NCBI GenBank assembly: GCA_964399235.1
Contig: CAYNQC010000009.1
Location: forward strand, 1-26,108
Direction: 5' to 3'
Source of the DNA: DASPPK01 sp964399235
GTDB taxonomy: Archaea; Thermoproteota; Bathyarchaeia; Bathyarchaeales; Bathycorpusculaceae
DNA: 26,108 nucleotides
Below, piece by piece: positions 1 through 6,756 of the stretch. The notes below the pieces were generated by a model. That model saw only the letters and a list, made by a program, of their open reading frames with translations. It had not been told where the DNA came from and did no database searches. The number at the start of each line of letters is the position of its first letter. Position 1 is the first letter of the stretch. Position numbers and translations under genes: made by a program.

Positions 1-662
1 TTGAAGGCAAGCCTCAGATCACTCGCCACAAAACTGATGCTCTGCTTAACGGTCCAAGCACTCTCCGGTCGATAGTGAATGCAATAGGGGTCATAAGTAG
101 CAATCACGACGTAGCCTTTGCCGCAAATCCATGACTTAATGTAAGAATCCTCGTAAGTGTTCAGATAGAACGGTATGCGTATGTCTTTGACGGCTGCGCT
201 TCGCACCAGCAGATCATGTGTTCCTCCTCTCTTCTCGAAAATCTTCATTGTTATTCGTTCAAACAATTTCAGAAGCCGCATATTCCTCAGCACAGACCAA
301 ATCTCGATTCCCCAAACCGCGCCGACATTGGCGTTTATGATCTTCTCCGCCTTGGCAAACCAGTCTTGACAGAGGATGACGTCGCTGTCCACAAACATGA
401 ACCAGTCAGTCTTCACTTTTTCTATGGCAATCTGCCTCGCAGTTCCCCTTGTTCCGCCGTCCTGAATAACCGTCACATTGCCGTATTTTCTATGGAACTC
501 CCCGACAATTCCCAAAGTAGCGTCAGTTGAATAGCCATCGATAACAATCAGATTGTTCACCGGCACATTTCTGTAAACGGAAGACAGACATGCTCTCAAA
601 AGGCGCTGACTATTCTTTGTAAGCATCACCACATCTATAGGACCCATACTTTGTGCCTTCAT
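1..662 (-). CDS. GT2-family glycosyltransferase, C-terminus cut by window edge
   Basis: This frame is open from an ATG at 662 to the left edge, giving 220 residues with no stop. The N-terminus (VVMLTKNSQRLLRACLSSVY, then LIVIDGYSTDAT) is the nucleotide-binding fold of family 2 glycosyltransferases, and FVDSDVILCQDWF carries the DxD-type metal/nucleotide-sugar motif near residue 93. Such enzymes move a sugar from an activated donor to a glycan, lipid or protein; the acceptor cannot be read from the sequence. A second in-frame ATG at codon 6 is an equally possible start, and no clear Shine-Dalgarno sequence decides between them. The gene lies divergent from a radical SAM gene across a 186-bp spacer with a strong TATA box. 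Family assignment is firm; substrate is unknown. Confidence 0.85.
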   Translation of the reverse strand, partial: MKAQSMGPIDVVMLTKNSQRLLRACLSSVYRNVPVNNLIVIDGYSTDATLGIVGEFHRKYGNVTVIQDGGTRGTARQIAIEKVKTDWFMFVDSDVILCQDWFAKAEKIINANVGAVWGIEIWSVLRNMRLLKLFERITMKIFEKRGGTHDLLVRSAAVKDIRIPFYLNTYEDSYIKSWICGKGYVVIATYDPYCIHYRPESAWTVKQSISFVASDLRLAF

Positions 663-755
663 CGTTCATCGCCGAAAGCTTGAAATCAGACCAAGGATTT
701 CCTGCTTTTTTGAAGATTCAATTTGACTGTAGTTCCTATTTTCTGAAGAGTCTAC

Positions 756-767
756 CTTTATATAGGA
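756..767. promoter_or_regulatory. TATA box between divergent GT2 and radical SAM genes
   Basis: The sequence reads CTTTATATAGG on plus and CCTATATAAAG on minus, so it matches the archaeal TATA consensus in both directions. Transcription about 25 nt away would leave leaders of roughly 60 nt for the plus gene (start 849) and 75 nt for the minus gene (start 662). Which direction is used, or whether both are, cannot be decided from sequence. The rest of the 663-848 spacer shows no other clear feature. Confidence 0.5.
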
Positions 768-848
768 TTTCCTCATATTTCGAATTTGTCGAAAAAAGAC
801 GCAATTTGTAGATAAGGTTCAACCAAGAGGCGCTGGAATCACGTGGTA

Positions 849-1925
849 ATGTCTCTCAGCAAGGCTCGCAGCATTGCTATTCGATCTCTTACTCCTAACA
901 GACCCTACCACGCACAGTGGATGCTGACAAGAAAGTGCAACTTCCGTTGCAGGGGATGCAATGTCTGGCGCGAACAAGACGACAAAGAATTGCCAACCCA
1001 AGAAGTGAAAAGAGGACTGGACATTCTTCGAGACCTCGGAGTTGTAGACCTTGTCCTTTCGGGAGGCAACCCTCTACTGAGAGAGGACATAGGAGAAATA
1101 ATACAATACGCCTCACGATATTTCATAACCACAGTATATGACAATGGCAGCATGGCCCTGAAGAAGAAACAGGCACTGCAGTACGCTGATCTCGTTGCCA
1201 TTTCGATCGACAGCCTTGACCCTCAGAAGAACGACTACATCAGAGGCGTCAAAGGTGCCTGGAAGAACGCGATGAAAGCCGTTGAAGAACTTCGCAAAGA
1301 AGGCATCTCGGTCGGAGTATCCCCCACGATATCCCAGTTGAACATTCACGAAATTCTGGATTTCACAAGATACTTCCTTAGTAAGGACGTTCCGATCTGG
1401 TACTGTCTCTACTCTTACGACTCAGGGGGCAGCGGAGACCACCTTTTCAAAATTGGCAAAAAAGTTGATGAATTCGCGATACTTGACAAGGACAAGATGG
1501 TCGATATATTCGACTCTTTGGCTGCGATCAAGAAGAAGAACAGCAACATTTTAATGACGACGAAATTGTTGAAGGCGATAAAGGAATATTACCTCACGGG
1601 TGAAAGACCGTGGGAATGCCGTGCTTTCCAAAACTTCTTCATGATTGATCACGCCGGCAGGGTGGCTGGATGCCATCTGCATGATCCGACGACGACCATT
1701 TTTGACTTGCCCCGAAAGTGGAACAGTCCAGAAATGAGAAACCTCCGAAAGAATTACAGCAAATGTACGCAATGCACCTACATGTGTTACATTTTCTATT
1801 CTCTTCATGGAAGCGTTCTCGCCAACCTTCAGATGGTTCAGGAACAATGGCGCAACGCTAAGCTTATTCTGAAGAAGAAACCCCCAGCGCAACTGGCTTG
1901 GATGCGCAGGGCGACGGGGAAATGA
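849..1925 (+). CDS. Radical SAM protein with SPASM-like C-terminal cysteines
   Basis: The protein has 358 residues from ATG 849; an in-frame GTG at 843 is the alternative start. C30, C34 and C37 (RKCNFRCRGC) form the CX3CX2C motif binding the 4Fe-4S cluster that cleaves S-adenosylmethionine, followed by the GGNP-type SAM contact (LSGGNPLLRED) in the TIM-barrel. The C-terminal third holds C257, C275, C306, C309 and C313, a SPASM/twitch-like pattern for auxiliary Fe-S clusters. The last 40 residues are lysine-rich with no cysteine. Relatives modify peptides, cofactors or lipids, and the substrate cannot be named here. The divergent glycosyltransferase hints at a cell-surface or lipid context, which is inference only. 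Confidence 0.85.
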   Translation: MSLSKARSIAIRSLTPNRPYHAQWMLTRKCNFRCRGCNVWREQDDKELPTQEVKRGLDILRDLGVVDLVLSGGNPLLREDIGEIIQYASRYFITTVYDNGSMALKKKQALQYADLVAISIDSLDPQKNDYIRGVKGAWKNAMKAVEELRKEGISVGVSPTISQLNIHEILDFTRYFLSKDVPIWYCLYSYDSGGSGDHLFKIGKKVDEFAILDKDKMVDIFDSLAAIKKKNSNILMTTKLLKAIKEYYLTGERPWECRAFQNFFMIDHAGRVAGCHLHDPTTTIFDLPRKWNSPEMRNLRKNYSKCTQCTYMCYIFYSLHGSVLANLQMVQEQWRNAKLILKKKPPAQLAWMRRATGK

Positions 1926-1929
1926 GCGT

Positions 1930-2067
1930 CTAGCTCTTTTCAGAAACTGCTTCTATGTCAATCAGGCGATCAAGCTGTTTCCAGACGAGGACCAAGTCTT
2001 TCGAGGTTTGTTTGACGTCAGTGTCTTCAAGCTGGAACACGTCGTGGTCTGCCATGCAATCGCTCAT
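1930..2067 (-). CDS. Small acidic hypothetical protein (45 aa)
   Basis: ATG 2067 to TAG 1930 encodes 45 residues beginning MSDCMADHDVFQLEDTDVKQ. The product is acidic, with a hydrophobic run LVLVWKQLDRLIDIE that could form one amphipathic helix. I recognise no family. Support comes from the promoter: a TATA-like element at 2090-2101 lies at the spacing expected for a transcript starting at or just before the ATG, so this would be a leaderless gene. Its 3' end lies 4 bp from the stop of the convergent radical SAM gene. It is too short to judge by composition and could be chance. Confidence 0.4.
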   Translation of the reverse strand: MSDCMADHDVFQLEDTDVKQTSKDLVLVWKQLDRLIDIEAVSEKS

Positions 2068-2089
2068 TAGTGTTCTAGGTTTCGGTTTG

Positions 2090-2101
2090 TTTAAATATTT
2101 T
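2090..2101. promoter_or_regulatory. Symmetric TATA box between two short divergent elements
   Basis: TTTAAATATTTT reads as an A/T-rich TATA element on either strand. Its centre is about 28 bp from the ATG at 2067 on minus and about 27 bp from the ATG at 2122 on plus, the spacing expected if RNA polymerase started at or next to each ATG. The minus direction has the better purine/A-rich stretch upstream (GCAAAA), like a BRE. Confidence 0.45.
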
Positions 2102-2114
2102 GCGGGGCGACTTA

Positions 2115-2247
2115 AGTCTTAATGCGCGAGAAAAGGGTTCGCGGCAACGCCAACTTAGGAATTGCAGATAACAAGCATGCATGTTTCAGAAGAAAGACAC
2201 TCTTGGGTCACAGCAAGACGCGCGCGCCAAGAGTTCTCATTAAGACT
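2115..2247 (+). ncRNA. Candidate structured RNA closed by a 10-bp terminal stem
   Basis: AGTCTTAATG at 2115-2124 is exactly complementary to CATTAAGACT at 2238-2247 and would close a 133-nt element. Nested inside are CGCGA 2125-2129 with TCGCG 2139-2143 (9-nt loop) and ACTCTTGG 2199-2206 with CCAAGAGT 2227-2234 (20-nt loop). These three helices do not conflict and form a multibranch fold. The predicted transcription start from the 2090-2101 TATA box falls at about 2120, near the stem's 5' edge. I see no box C/D motifs, no ACA box in the right place, and no match to 5S, SRP or RNase P RNA. A helix formed by 2233-2238 and 2282-2287 would compete with the terminal stem. It overlaps a 66-codon frame, so only one of the two readings need be right. 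Confidence 0.3.
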
Positions 2248-2322
2248 CAATACTTGCGACACAGCGTCGAAGACCAGATCAGAGAACGTTCAATAACGGA
2301 ACAGGTCTGGAGGGTGTTCTAA
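2122..2322 (+). CDS. Doubtful basic small ORF (66 aa), alternative to the RNA reading
   Basis: ATG 2122 to TAA 2320-2322 encodes 66 residues, strongly basic at the N-terminus (MREKRVRGNANLGIADNKHA). No family is recognised and there are no CxxC pairs or membrane segments. The ATG lies at leaderless distance from the 2090-2101 TATA box, and the frame ends overlapping the convergent cmk stop by 4 nt. Overlap with strong inverted repeats makes a structured RNA at least as likely. Treat it as an alternative, not a confirmed gene. Confidence 0.22.
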   Translation: MREKRVRGNANLGIADNKHACFRRKTLLGHSKTRAPRVLIKTQYLRHSVEDQIRERSITEQVWRVF

Positions 2323-2337
2323 AGGACGACGTTCTCT
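2281..2337. repeat. 9-bp inverted repeat across the cmk 3' end
   Basis: AGAGAACGT at 2281-2289 and ACGTTCTCT at 2329-2337 are perfectly complementary and would pair across the last codons of cmk on the minus strand or beyond the plus-strand element. The position at a convergent gene junction suits 3'-end processing or stabilisation, but no U-tract follows on either strand, so an intrinsic terminator is not supported. Confidence 0.3.
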
Positions 2338-2918
2338 ATGATCAGGCATAGAATTTGAAATACTTCTTCTGCGGAAAGCGTGTCAGTGTCCAATATGAAG
2401 TTGAAGGGGGCGAAATCCTCGCCTAGACTGAACCCATACATTTTTTTGTATATATGTTTCGTCTGTTTTTCTTTCTGTTTCAGGGCTTCCAAAGCTTCTT
2501 TAAAAGGCATCTTGTCTCTTCCCGCGATTCTCTTAGCCCTATCTTCCACCGATGCCTCCAACCATATTTTGAAGCCTCTCTTGAGAAGCCAAGGCATGGT
2601 CCAACTGTCCAACACAGCATTTCCTCTGTGAGCCATTTCCAAGAGTTTCTTATCAACAGTTCGATCGAACCGCGGGTCTTTTCCACGTTTTTCGAGGAAA
2701 CGCATTCCTTCTTTGCTTTCCCACCAACCACGTTCAAGCGGACGGTAACCTTCTTCCAGCGCCAGCGCCATCAAAGCGTCTCCGCCCGAGAAATAGTTCA
2801 AGTCATATTTCTGGGCTATCTTCTTTGCCAGAGTGCTTTTCCCACTTCCCGCCATCCCGCAGACGCATATTGACAATGGCTTAATCTTCTTTTCTTTGGT
2901 TTTTGAAGGAGAATTCAT
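2319..2918 (-). CDS. cmk: Cytidylate kinase, archaeal type
   Basis: This 199-residue P-loop NMP kinase would phosphorylate CMP/dCMP with ATP. The Walker A sequence GMAGSGKST is at residues 21-29, followed by a short strand and the conserved YFSGGDALMALA region that stands where archaeal Cmk proteins bind the base. A WTMPWLLKRGFKIWLEA segment and the arginine-rich lid (EDRAKRIAGRD) follow. ATG 2918 was chosen because the longer frame runs upstream into the L34e gene and adds residues outside the family's usual start; the gap to the L34e stop is 20 bp. It is the last gene of the minus-strand operon. Archaeal Cmk often sits next to L14e and truB, neither of which is present here. Confidence 0.88.
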   Translation of the reverse strand: MNSPSKTKEKKIKPLSICVCGMAGSGKSTLAKKIAQKYDLNYFSGGDALMALALEEGYRPLERGWWESKEGMRFLEKRGKDPRFDRTVDKKLLEMAHRGNAVLDSWTMPWLLKRGFKIWLEASVEDRAKRIAGRDKMPFKEALEALKQKEKQTKHIYKKMYGFSLGEDFAPFNFILDTDTLSAEEVFQILCLIIENVVL

Positions 2919-2938
2919 AGCATCCCTGAAAGTCGGGT

Positions 2939-3217
2939 TCAAAGCTGTCTTGCAGAATCTCTCAGCGCGTTCTTGAGACAATTATGACAGAGCTGACCGC
3001 CGTAGAGACGCCAGATCTTCTTTCTGGTTCGATTAGACTTTCGCGATTCCAAGGGAGAACTGTTCGAAACTCCTGCCAGCAGTTGACCGCAAAGACTACA
3101 CCTTGAGGGCGCACTGGACTCACCTTTGAATTGTGTTCCCGTGTCCCCGCCTGGCAGAGGCTTCGTTACGCGTATTCTGCTACGAGTACGTTCACTGGGT
3201 CTTGGCATATCATTCAC
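2939..3217 (-). CDS. rpl34e: Ribosomal protein L34e (eL34)
   Basis: This large-subunit protein is restricted to archaea and eukaryotes. The N-terminal PRPSERTRSRIRVTKPLPGG is the family signature, and C40/C43 and C77/C80 form the Zn ribbon found in archaeal eL34. The frame is 92 residues. The start at 3217 has a GAGGT Shine-Dalgarno 6 nt upstream; the family usually begins at the MPRPS three codons later (ATG 3208), which is the alternative. With the 3217 start it overlaps the end of the upstream insertase gene by 8 nt, indicating translational coupling. Confidence 0.92.
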   Translation of the reverse strand: MNDMPRPSERTRSRIRVTKPLPGGDTGTQFKGESSAPSRCSLCGQLLAGVSNSSPLESRKSNRTRKKIWRLYGGQLCHNCLKNALRDSARQL

Positions 3218-3710
3218 TTACCTCGGTCAGTCTGAAAACATGTGAAAACACCGTGCCGAAAAGCAGGGAGCTCAACAAATACCACCAAACGAGCGAACTG
3301 TTGAAAAGGGGTATTGGAAGGTCCGCGCCGACTCCTGGAAAAATGGCTATTGGAAGACCGCTGTAAAATCCGCCTAGCAGCTGCCACATCAGAAGCAAGG
3401 GAATCAGGAACAGAAGCGAAACTTTCATCGAGCTCCACATCATCTTGGTCTGAAGCTGCATTATGTACTGCTGCCGCTTCATGAGTTTCTCTATGGCTTT
3501 TTTGTCGTTCTTACGCCGCGCCTCTCGCAACTCCTTGTTCCAGTCGTTGACTTCTGTCCTTGCAACCTTTGACTTCTCCGGGTTTGTTAAAAGACGGTTC
3601 ACCAAGCTTGTCAGCAAGGAAATCAATGCTGCCAAGCCAAGTATGAAAAAGGTCGCGTAGGGAATCTGCTGTAGTATCGGCGGAAGTATATCCAATGCAA
3701 TAGGCATCAT
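3210..3710 (-). CDS. EMC3/TMCO1-like (DUF106) membrane-protein insertase
   Basis: This 166-residue integral membrane protein is an archaeal relative of YidC, Oxa1, GET1 and EMC3, which help insert transmembrane helices. A first hydrophobic segment lies at about residues 18-40 (YATFFILGLAALISLLTSLV). A charged, coiled-coil-like hairpin follows (about 45-85, rich in K, E, R), then membrane segments at about 95-115 and 138-158. This is the layout of the family, with the cytosolic coiled coil between the first and second helices. It sits between adkA and L34e, downstream of secY, a usual archaeal position that couples it to the translocon. It overlaps the adkA stop by 4 nt. Confidence 0.9.
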   Translation of the reverse strand: MMPIALDILPPILQQIPYATFFILGLAALISLLTSLVNRLLTNPEKSKVARTEVNDWNKELREARRKNDKKAIEKLMKRQQYIMQLQTKMMWSSMKVSLLFLIPLLLMWQLLGGFYSGLPIAIFPGVGADLPIPLFNSSLVWWYLLSSLLFGTVFSHVFRLTEVSE

Positions 3711-4300
3711 GCCTTTATCACATCCAAAGCTCTTAGTATCTCTTTCGCCGCCTCTTCAGGTTTTCCCTCAGCATTCACAACCACTTTCACAGGAACACAT
3801 GCAAACACTGCGCATGCGCCTGCAATGGCCCTTGAAAAGGCAAGCTCTTCTTTAACCGACGCCTCCAAAGCAGCGTCCCTTTTTCTACTCACATCTTTCA
3901 TTCTTCTTGAAGAGATTTCAGCAGACTGAGCCTCGACAAGAACGAGCACATCAGGTTTCAATATTCCCAGGTTGTTCGTCGACAAGCCGGGAAAATACCC
4001 TTCGGGAGTTTTGATCGACATGTGAGTATCGATGATGGTCAAACCTTTCAACCGCTTCGCTTTTTCAGCAACCGCCTCAGCTACCTGTCTCTGCAGGATG
4101 CGCTGAGTATCAATGCTATCCTTCCGCATCTCGTCCCTTCTCAAGGATCTTCCAGATTTCTCTAGGATGCCCATCATGACTGTGCCATAATTGATCACAT
4201 TCACCTGGACTCCAGCGTCCTTGGCAAACTTTTCGGCAAAACCGCAAACAGTGGTCTTTCCAGTTCCAGGTATCCCAGTAACAATTACAATCTTGTCCAT
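3707..4300 (-). CDS. adkA: Adenylate kinase, archaeal AdkA type
   Basis: The enzyme interconverts ATP + AMP and 2 ADP. The protein begins MDKIVIVTGIPGTGKTT, with the P-loop GIPGTGKT at about residues 9-16, and runs to 197 residues without the long bacterial lid domain, as in trimeric archaeal AdkA. TIIDTHMSIKTPEGYFPGLS and the arginine-rich RRMKDVSRKRD segment match the AMP/ATP-binding core. The frame extends upstream into secY, but ATG 4300 gives the family start and lies 4 bp after the secY stop. The secY-adkA order is conserved across archaea. Confidence 0.93.
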   Translation of the reverse strand: MDKIVIVTGIPGTGKTTVCGFAEKFAKDAGVQVNVINYGTVMMGILEKSGRSLRRDEMRKDSIDTQRILQRQVAEAVAEKAKRLKGLTIIDTHMSIKTPEGYFPGLSTNNLGILKPDVLVLVEAQSAEISSRRMKDVSRKRDAALEASVKEELAFSRAIAGACAVFACVPVKVVVNAEGKPEEAAKEILRALDVIKA

Positions 4301-4304
4301 AGGG

Positions 4305-5750
4305 CTATTCCCCGAACAGGCGTCTAAATGCAGGATACATTTCAGCCGCTCTTTCCCGCATGAGCACTTCATAGTACTGGTAGATTATGCCCACGGAAAG
4401 AAGGATGCCCATTCCCGAACCGAAGACGCCGAAGAAATCTGTAACGCCGGCTATCAGTCCAACCACAATGCCGCCAAGAACAGTCACGGCTGGGATATAA
4501 CGTTTCAGAATTGATTCCACAGCTTTTCCCGACCGTCTATACCCCGGAATCTGCATTCCAGCATCAACCAGTTGGTTAGCTACCGTTGACGGTCCCAAGC
4601 CACCAACTTCGAGCCATGTCAACGAGAAGACCACACAGAAGACCACAAGTATTCCGAGGTAACCAATGGCTCTAGCGGGGTCACCCATCACGTCTGTGAA
4701 AGCGCGAGGCGCCGTTACGAATTTCACAAGACCTCCCGTGATCTCAATTGTGGGCTGTCCACCCTCAGGTGTCACTGTTTGGAACGTTCCCAAGAGGTTG
4801 AACCAGAAGTTTGTGTTGTTACGGTTGAAAGAGCTCCAGAAGAGTTGAGAAAAGAAATACACATTGGCGAACAAAGCTGATGCAAAAATCACAGGCAGAT
4901 TAGAAACGTAAAGCAGCTTTATTGGGTATCTGCTTCGGTAACCTTTGTAACCCGCGTAAGACGTTGGCAACTCAACCCTGACGCCTTCCATGTAGATTAT
5001 GATGAGGAACGCCAAGATCGTGGCTATCAATCCCATCAATGATGGGTTTTGACCTCTCAGCCAAATGTCTGAGAAAGGTTGCCCTCTACTCACGACTTCG
5101 CCTAACGCGAAGAAGAAACCGTAGCTCAAACCATGTGTGTCGGCTATATCTCCCACGCCTGGCAACGGTGTGAATGCTTGCCAGAATATGTTCTGTGCCA
5201 CACCGGCCATTATGAATAAGCTGATGCCGCTGCCAAATCCCCATCCCTTCTGGACCAGCTCATCAAGCAGCAATACTACAATGCCTGCGGCTATCAACTG
5301 CAGAAACACAATCACGACTGTGGTGCCGCCAAGCGATCCATACATGCCACCAATTATGTAAGCAGACGCCTGCACGCCTGTGAGGACGATGGAGAACACT
5401 TTGCTGGCAGAAGTGAACAACCCCCTGTCCTCAGAGTCACTCATATTGGCTTGAATGATTTGTGAGCCGACTAACAACTGCAATATTAATCCTGCTGTTA
5501 CTATGGGGCCTATTCCGAGTTCCATGAGGCTGCCGCGGCTGGAAGCAAAGATTATCCTCAATGCAGCAAGTTCTCCCAGCGCGCTCTTTTGGATCCCGAA
5601 AAGCGGAACTTCGGACATGACTAGGAAAATGATCAAAACGAGAGCTGTCCAGAACAGTTTTTCGTTGAAGCGGACTCTGCGTTCTGGAACTTTTATTTCT
5701 GGTAGGATCCTTGCAACAGGTTTGAATAACGAAAGAAATCTGCCGGCCAT
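4305..5750 (-). CDS. secY: Protein translocase subunit SecY (Sec61 alpha)
   Basis: This is the pore subunit of the Sec translocon, with 481 residues in the cytoplasmic membrane. It has about ten hydrophobic segments. The plug region after helix 1 is followed by a helix-2 sequence near residues 75-110 (GIGPIVTAGLILQLLVGSQI) matching archaeal SecY. The loop with YKGYRSRYPIKLLYVSNLPV is the conserved helix 6-7 cytosolic loop that contacts the ribosome. The protein ends MYPAFRRLFGE, typical for archaea. It starts 11 bp after the L15 stop and is followed immediately by adkA. Assignment is secure. Confidence 0.96.
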   Translation of the reverse strand: MAGRFLSLFKPVARILPEIKVPERRVRFNEKLFWTALVLIIFLVMSEVPLFGIQKSALGELAALRIIFASSRGSLMELGIGPIVTAGLILQLLVGSQIIQANMSDSEDRGLFTSASKVFSIVLTGVQASAYIIGGMYGSLGGTTVVIVFLQLIAAGIVVLLLDELVQKGWGFGSGISLFIMAGVAQNIFWQAFTPLPGVGDIADTHGLSYGFFFALGEVVSRGQPFSDIWLRGQNPSLMGLIATILAFLIIIYMEGVRVELPTSYAGYKGYRSRYPIKLLYVSNLPVIFASALFANVYFFSQLFWSSFNRNNTNFWFNLLGTFQTVTPEGGQPTIEITGGLVKFVTAPRAFTDVMGDPARAIGYLGILVVFCVVFSLTWLEVGGLGPSTVANQLVDAGMQIPGYRRSGKAVESILKRYIPAVTVLGGIVVGLIAGVTDFFGVFGSGMGILLSVGIIYQYYEVLMRERAAEMYPAFRRLFGE

Positions 5751-5760
5751 GGGCTAACCG

Positions 5761-6201
5761 TTACTCTCCAGCTTCCTGTTTCTCTTCCAGGATTTCCCCG
5801 CCTGCTTCTTTGACTTTTTCGGCCGCCGACTTTGAGAATGCAGGTACTTTCACAATAAGAGGTTTGGTTATTCTGCCAGAGCCTAATAGCTTGGTGTATC
5901 CATGGCTCTCTAGGTCTACAAAGAACTTGCCGTTCTCTCGTTCCACCCACAGCTTTTCTGCTAGTCCATCAAGTGTCCCAACGTTTATGACGTTCATTTT
6001 CTGTTTGAGACTCTTCGGCGAAGTGAAACCTGTCTTGCCGTAGTAGTCTGGCTCATATTTGATAATGTAGGACCACAGGGCTTTGTGGCGCCCAGGGTTT
6101 CGATGGCCTTTTCCACCGGTTCGTCTGTGTTGACCTACCCTACCCCAGCCTACGGTTCTTGAACCCCGTTTTTTCCTTGTCTTCCTAAGGTCATGCGGCA
6201 T
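5761..6201 (-). CDS. rpl15: Ribosomal protein L15 (uL15)
   Basis: The 146-residue large-subunit protein begins MPHDLRKTRKKRGSRTVGWG and continues with the glycine/histidine/arginine-rich extension that enters rRNA (GRVGQHRRTGGKGHRNPGRH). The C-terminal domain is followed by a short glutamate-rich end. ATG 6201 lies 4 bp after the stop of the Hsp20-like gene with AGGA just upstream, so translation is probably coupled to that gene. Confidence 0.94.
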   Translation of the reverse strand: MPHDLRKTRKKRGSRTVGWGRVGQHRRTGGKGHRNPGRHKALWSYIIKYEPDYYGKTGFTSPKSLKQKMNVINVGTLDGLAEKLWVERENGKFFVDLESHGYTKLLGSGRITKPLIVKVPAFSKSAAEKVKEAGGEILEEKQEAGE

Positions 6202-6205
6202 TTTC

Positions 6206-6661
6206 CTAACCTGCTATTTTATTCACAGCTTCCTGTTCAAGCGCTTTTTTCAACCGTATTTCAAGGACGCCATTCTTATAGGTTGTGCATACGGTGTTGG
6301 GAATCACTCTCTTTGGAAGATTTAAGCTTTTACGGAACCTACGATCCAACGCTTTAGCAGACAAAATCAGTTTTTGATTTCTGACGTTGATTCTCAAGTT
6401 TTCCTTGCTGAAACCTGCAAATTCGGCGAAAACAGCGATCTCATCATCGTCTTCAAGAACATCAATCAGAGGCGGAGGCTCCCTCAAATTCTCTTCAGGG
6501 ATCTTCTCAATCTTATACTTCAAGCTGGCAACGCGTTTTTTCGCCTTTGGATTCTTGATGCGGAACGTTCTGGGGGTGTTCTTCTCCTTTGTTCTGTTGA
6601 AGACTTTGAAGATATTGAATTTCTTCAGGGCCTTTCTGTTTCTCCGCCATTTCGCGCTCAA
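6206..6661 (-). CDS. Hsp20/alpha-crystallin-like protein inside the ribosomal operon
   Basis: Residues about 63-140 of 151 form an alpha-crystallin-like beta-sandwich. PPLIDVLEDDDEIAVFAEFA opens the domain and KENLRINVRNQKLILSAKA corresponds to the middle strands. CTTYKNGVLEIRLKK is the family's closing motif with its conserved G-x-L at 131-133. The first 60 residues are very basic (WRRNRKALKKF, later NPKAKKR) and resemble a nucleic-acid-binding tail more than a standard Hsp20 N-arm. The C-terminal IxI motif that drives Hsp20 assembly is missing. The start is TTG 6661 behind a strong AGGAGGAGG. It sits between L30 and L15, which in archaea usually adjoin, with its own TATA box upstream. A role in ribosome assembly or as a chaperone is inference. 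Confidence 0.75.
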   Translation of the reverse strand: MSAKWRRNRKALKKFNIFKVFNRTKEKNTPRTFRIKNPKAKKRVASLKYKIEKIPEENLREPPPLIDVLEDDDEIAVFAEFAGFSKENLRINVRNQKLILSAKALDRRFRKSLNLPKRVIPNTVCTTYKNGVLEIRLKKALEQEAVNKIAG

Positions 6662-6698
6662 GCCTACTTCCTCCTCCTACATGGCATTTCAGAAGCAA

Positions 6699-6706
6699 CT
6701 ATAAAA
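6699..6706 (-). promoter_or_regulatory. TATA box for the Hsp20-like gene
   Basis: The minus strand reads TACGTTTTATAGTTGC. The TTTTATAG core is 38-45 nt upstream of the TTG start, placing the transcript start near 6678 with a leader of about 17 nt that keeps the AGGAGGAGG ribosome-binding site. It would let the Hsp20-like gene, L15, secY and downstream genes be transcribed apart from the upstream ribosomal genes. Confidence 0.5.
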
Positions 6707-6726
6707 CGTATCGCACACCGAAACTG

Positions 6727-6740
6727 CAAAACAAGAAAAA
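6727..6740 (-). terminator. T-rich tract after L30
   Basis: On the minus strand the sequence about 17 nt after the L30 stop is TTTTTCTTGTTTTG. Archaeal RNA polymerase terminates at such T-rich stretches without a hairpin. Its place directly before the TATA box at 6699-6706 supports partial termination here. Confidence 0.35.
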
Positions 6741-6756
6741 GACGGCAAGCGAACTT

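Noticed and set aside
175..530. Plus-strand frames at the left end
   Set aside because: They are shadows of the GT2 gene, whose minus-strand translation has clear family motifs and is open to the window edge.
2134..2143. GGGTTCGCGG as a tRNA T-arm
   Set aside because: No acceptor stem, D-arm or anticodon arm can be placed around it.
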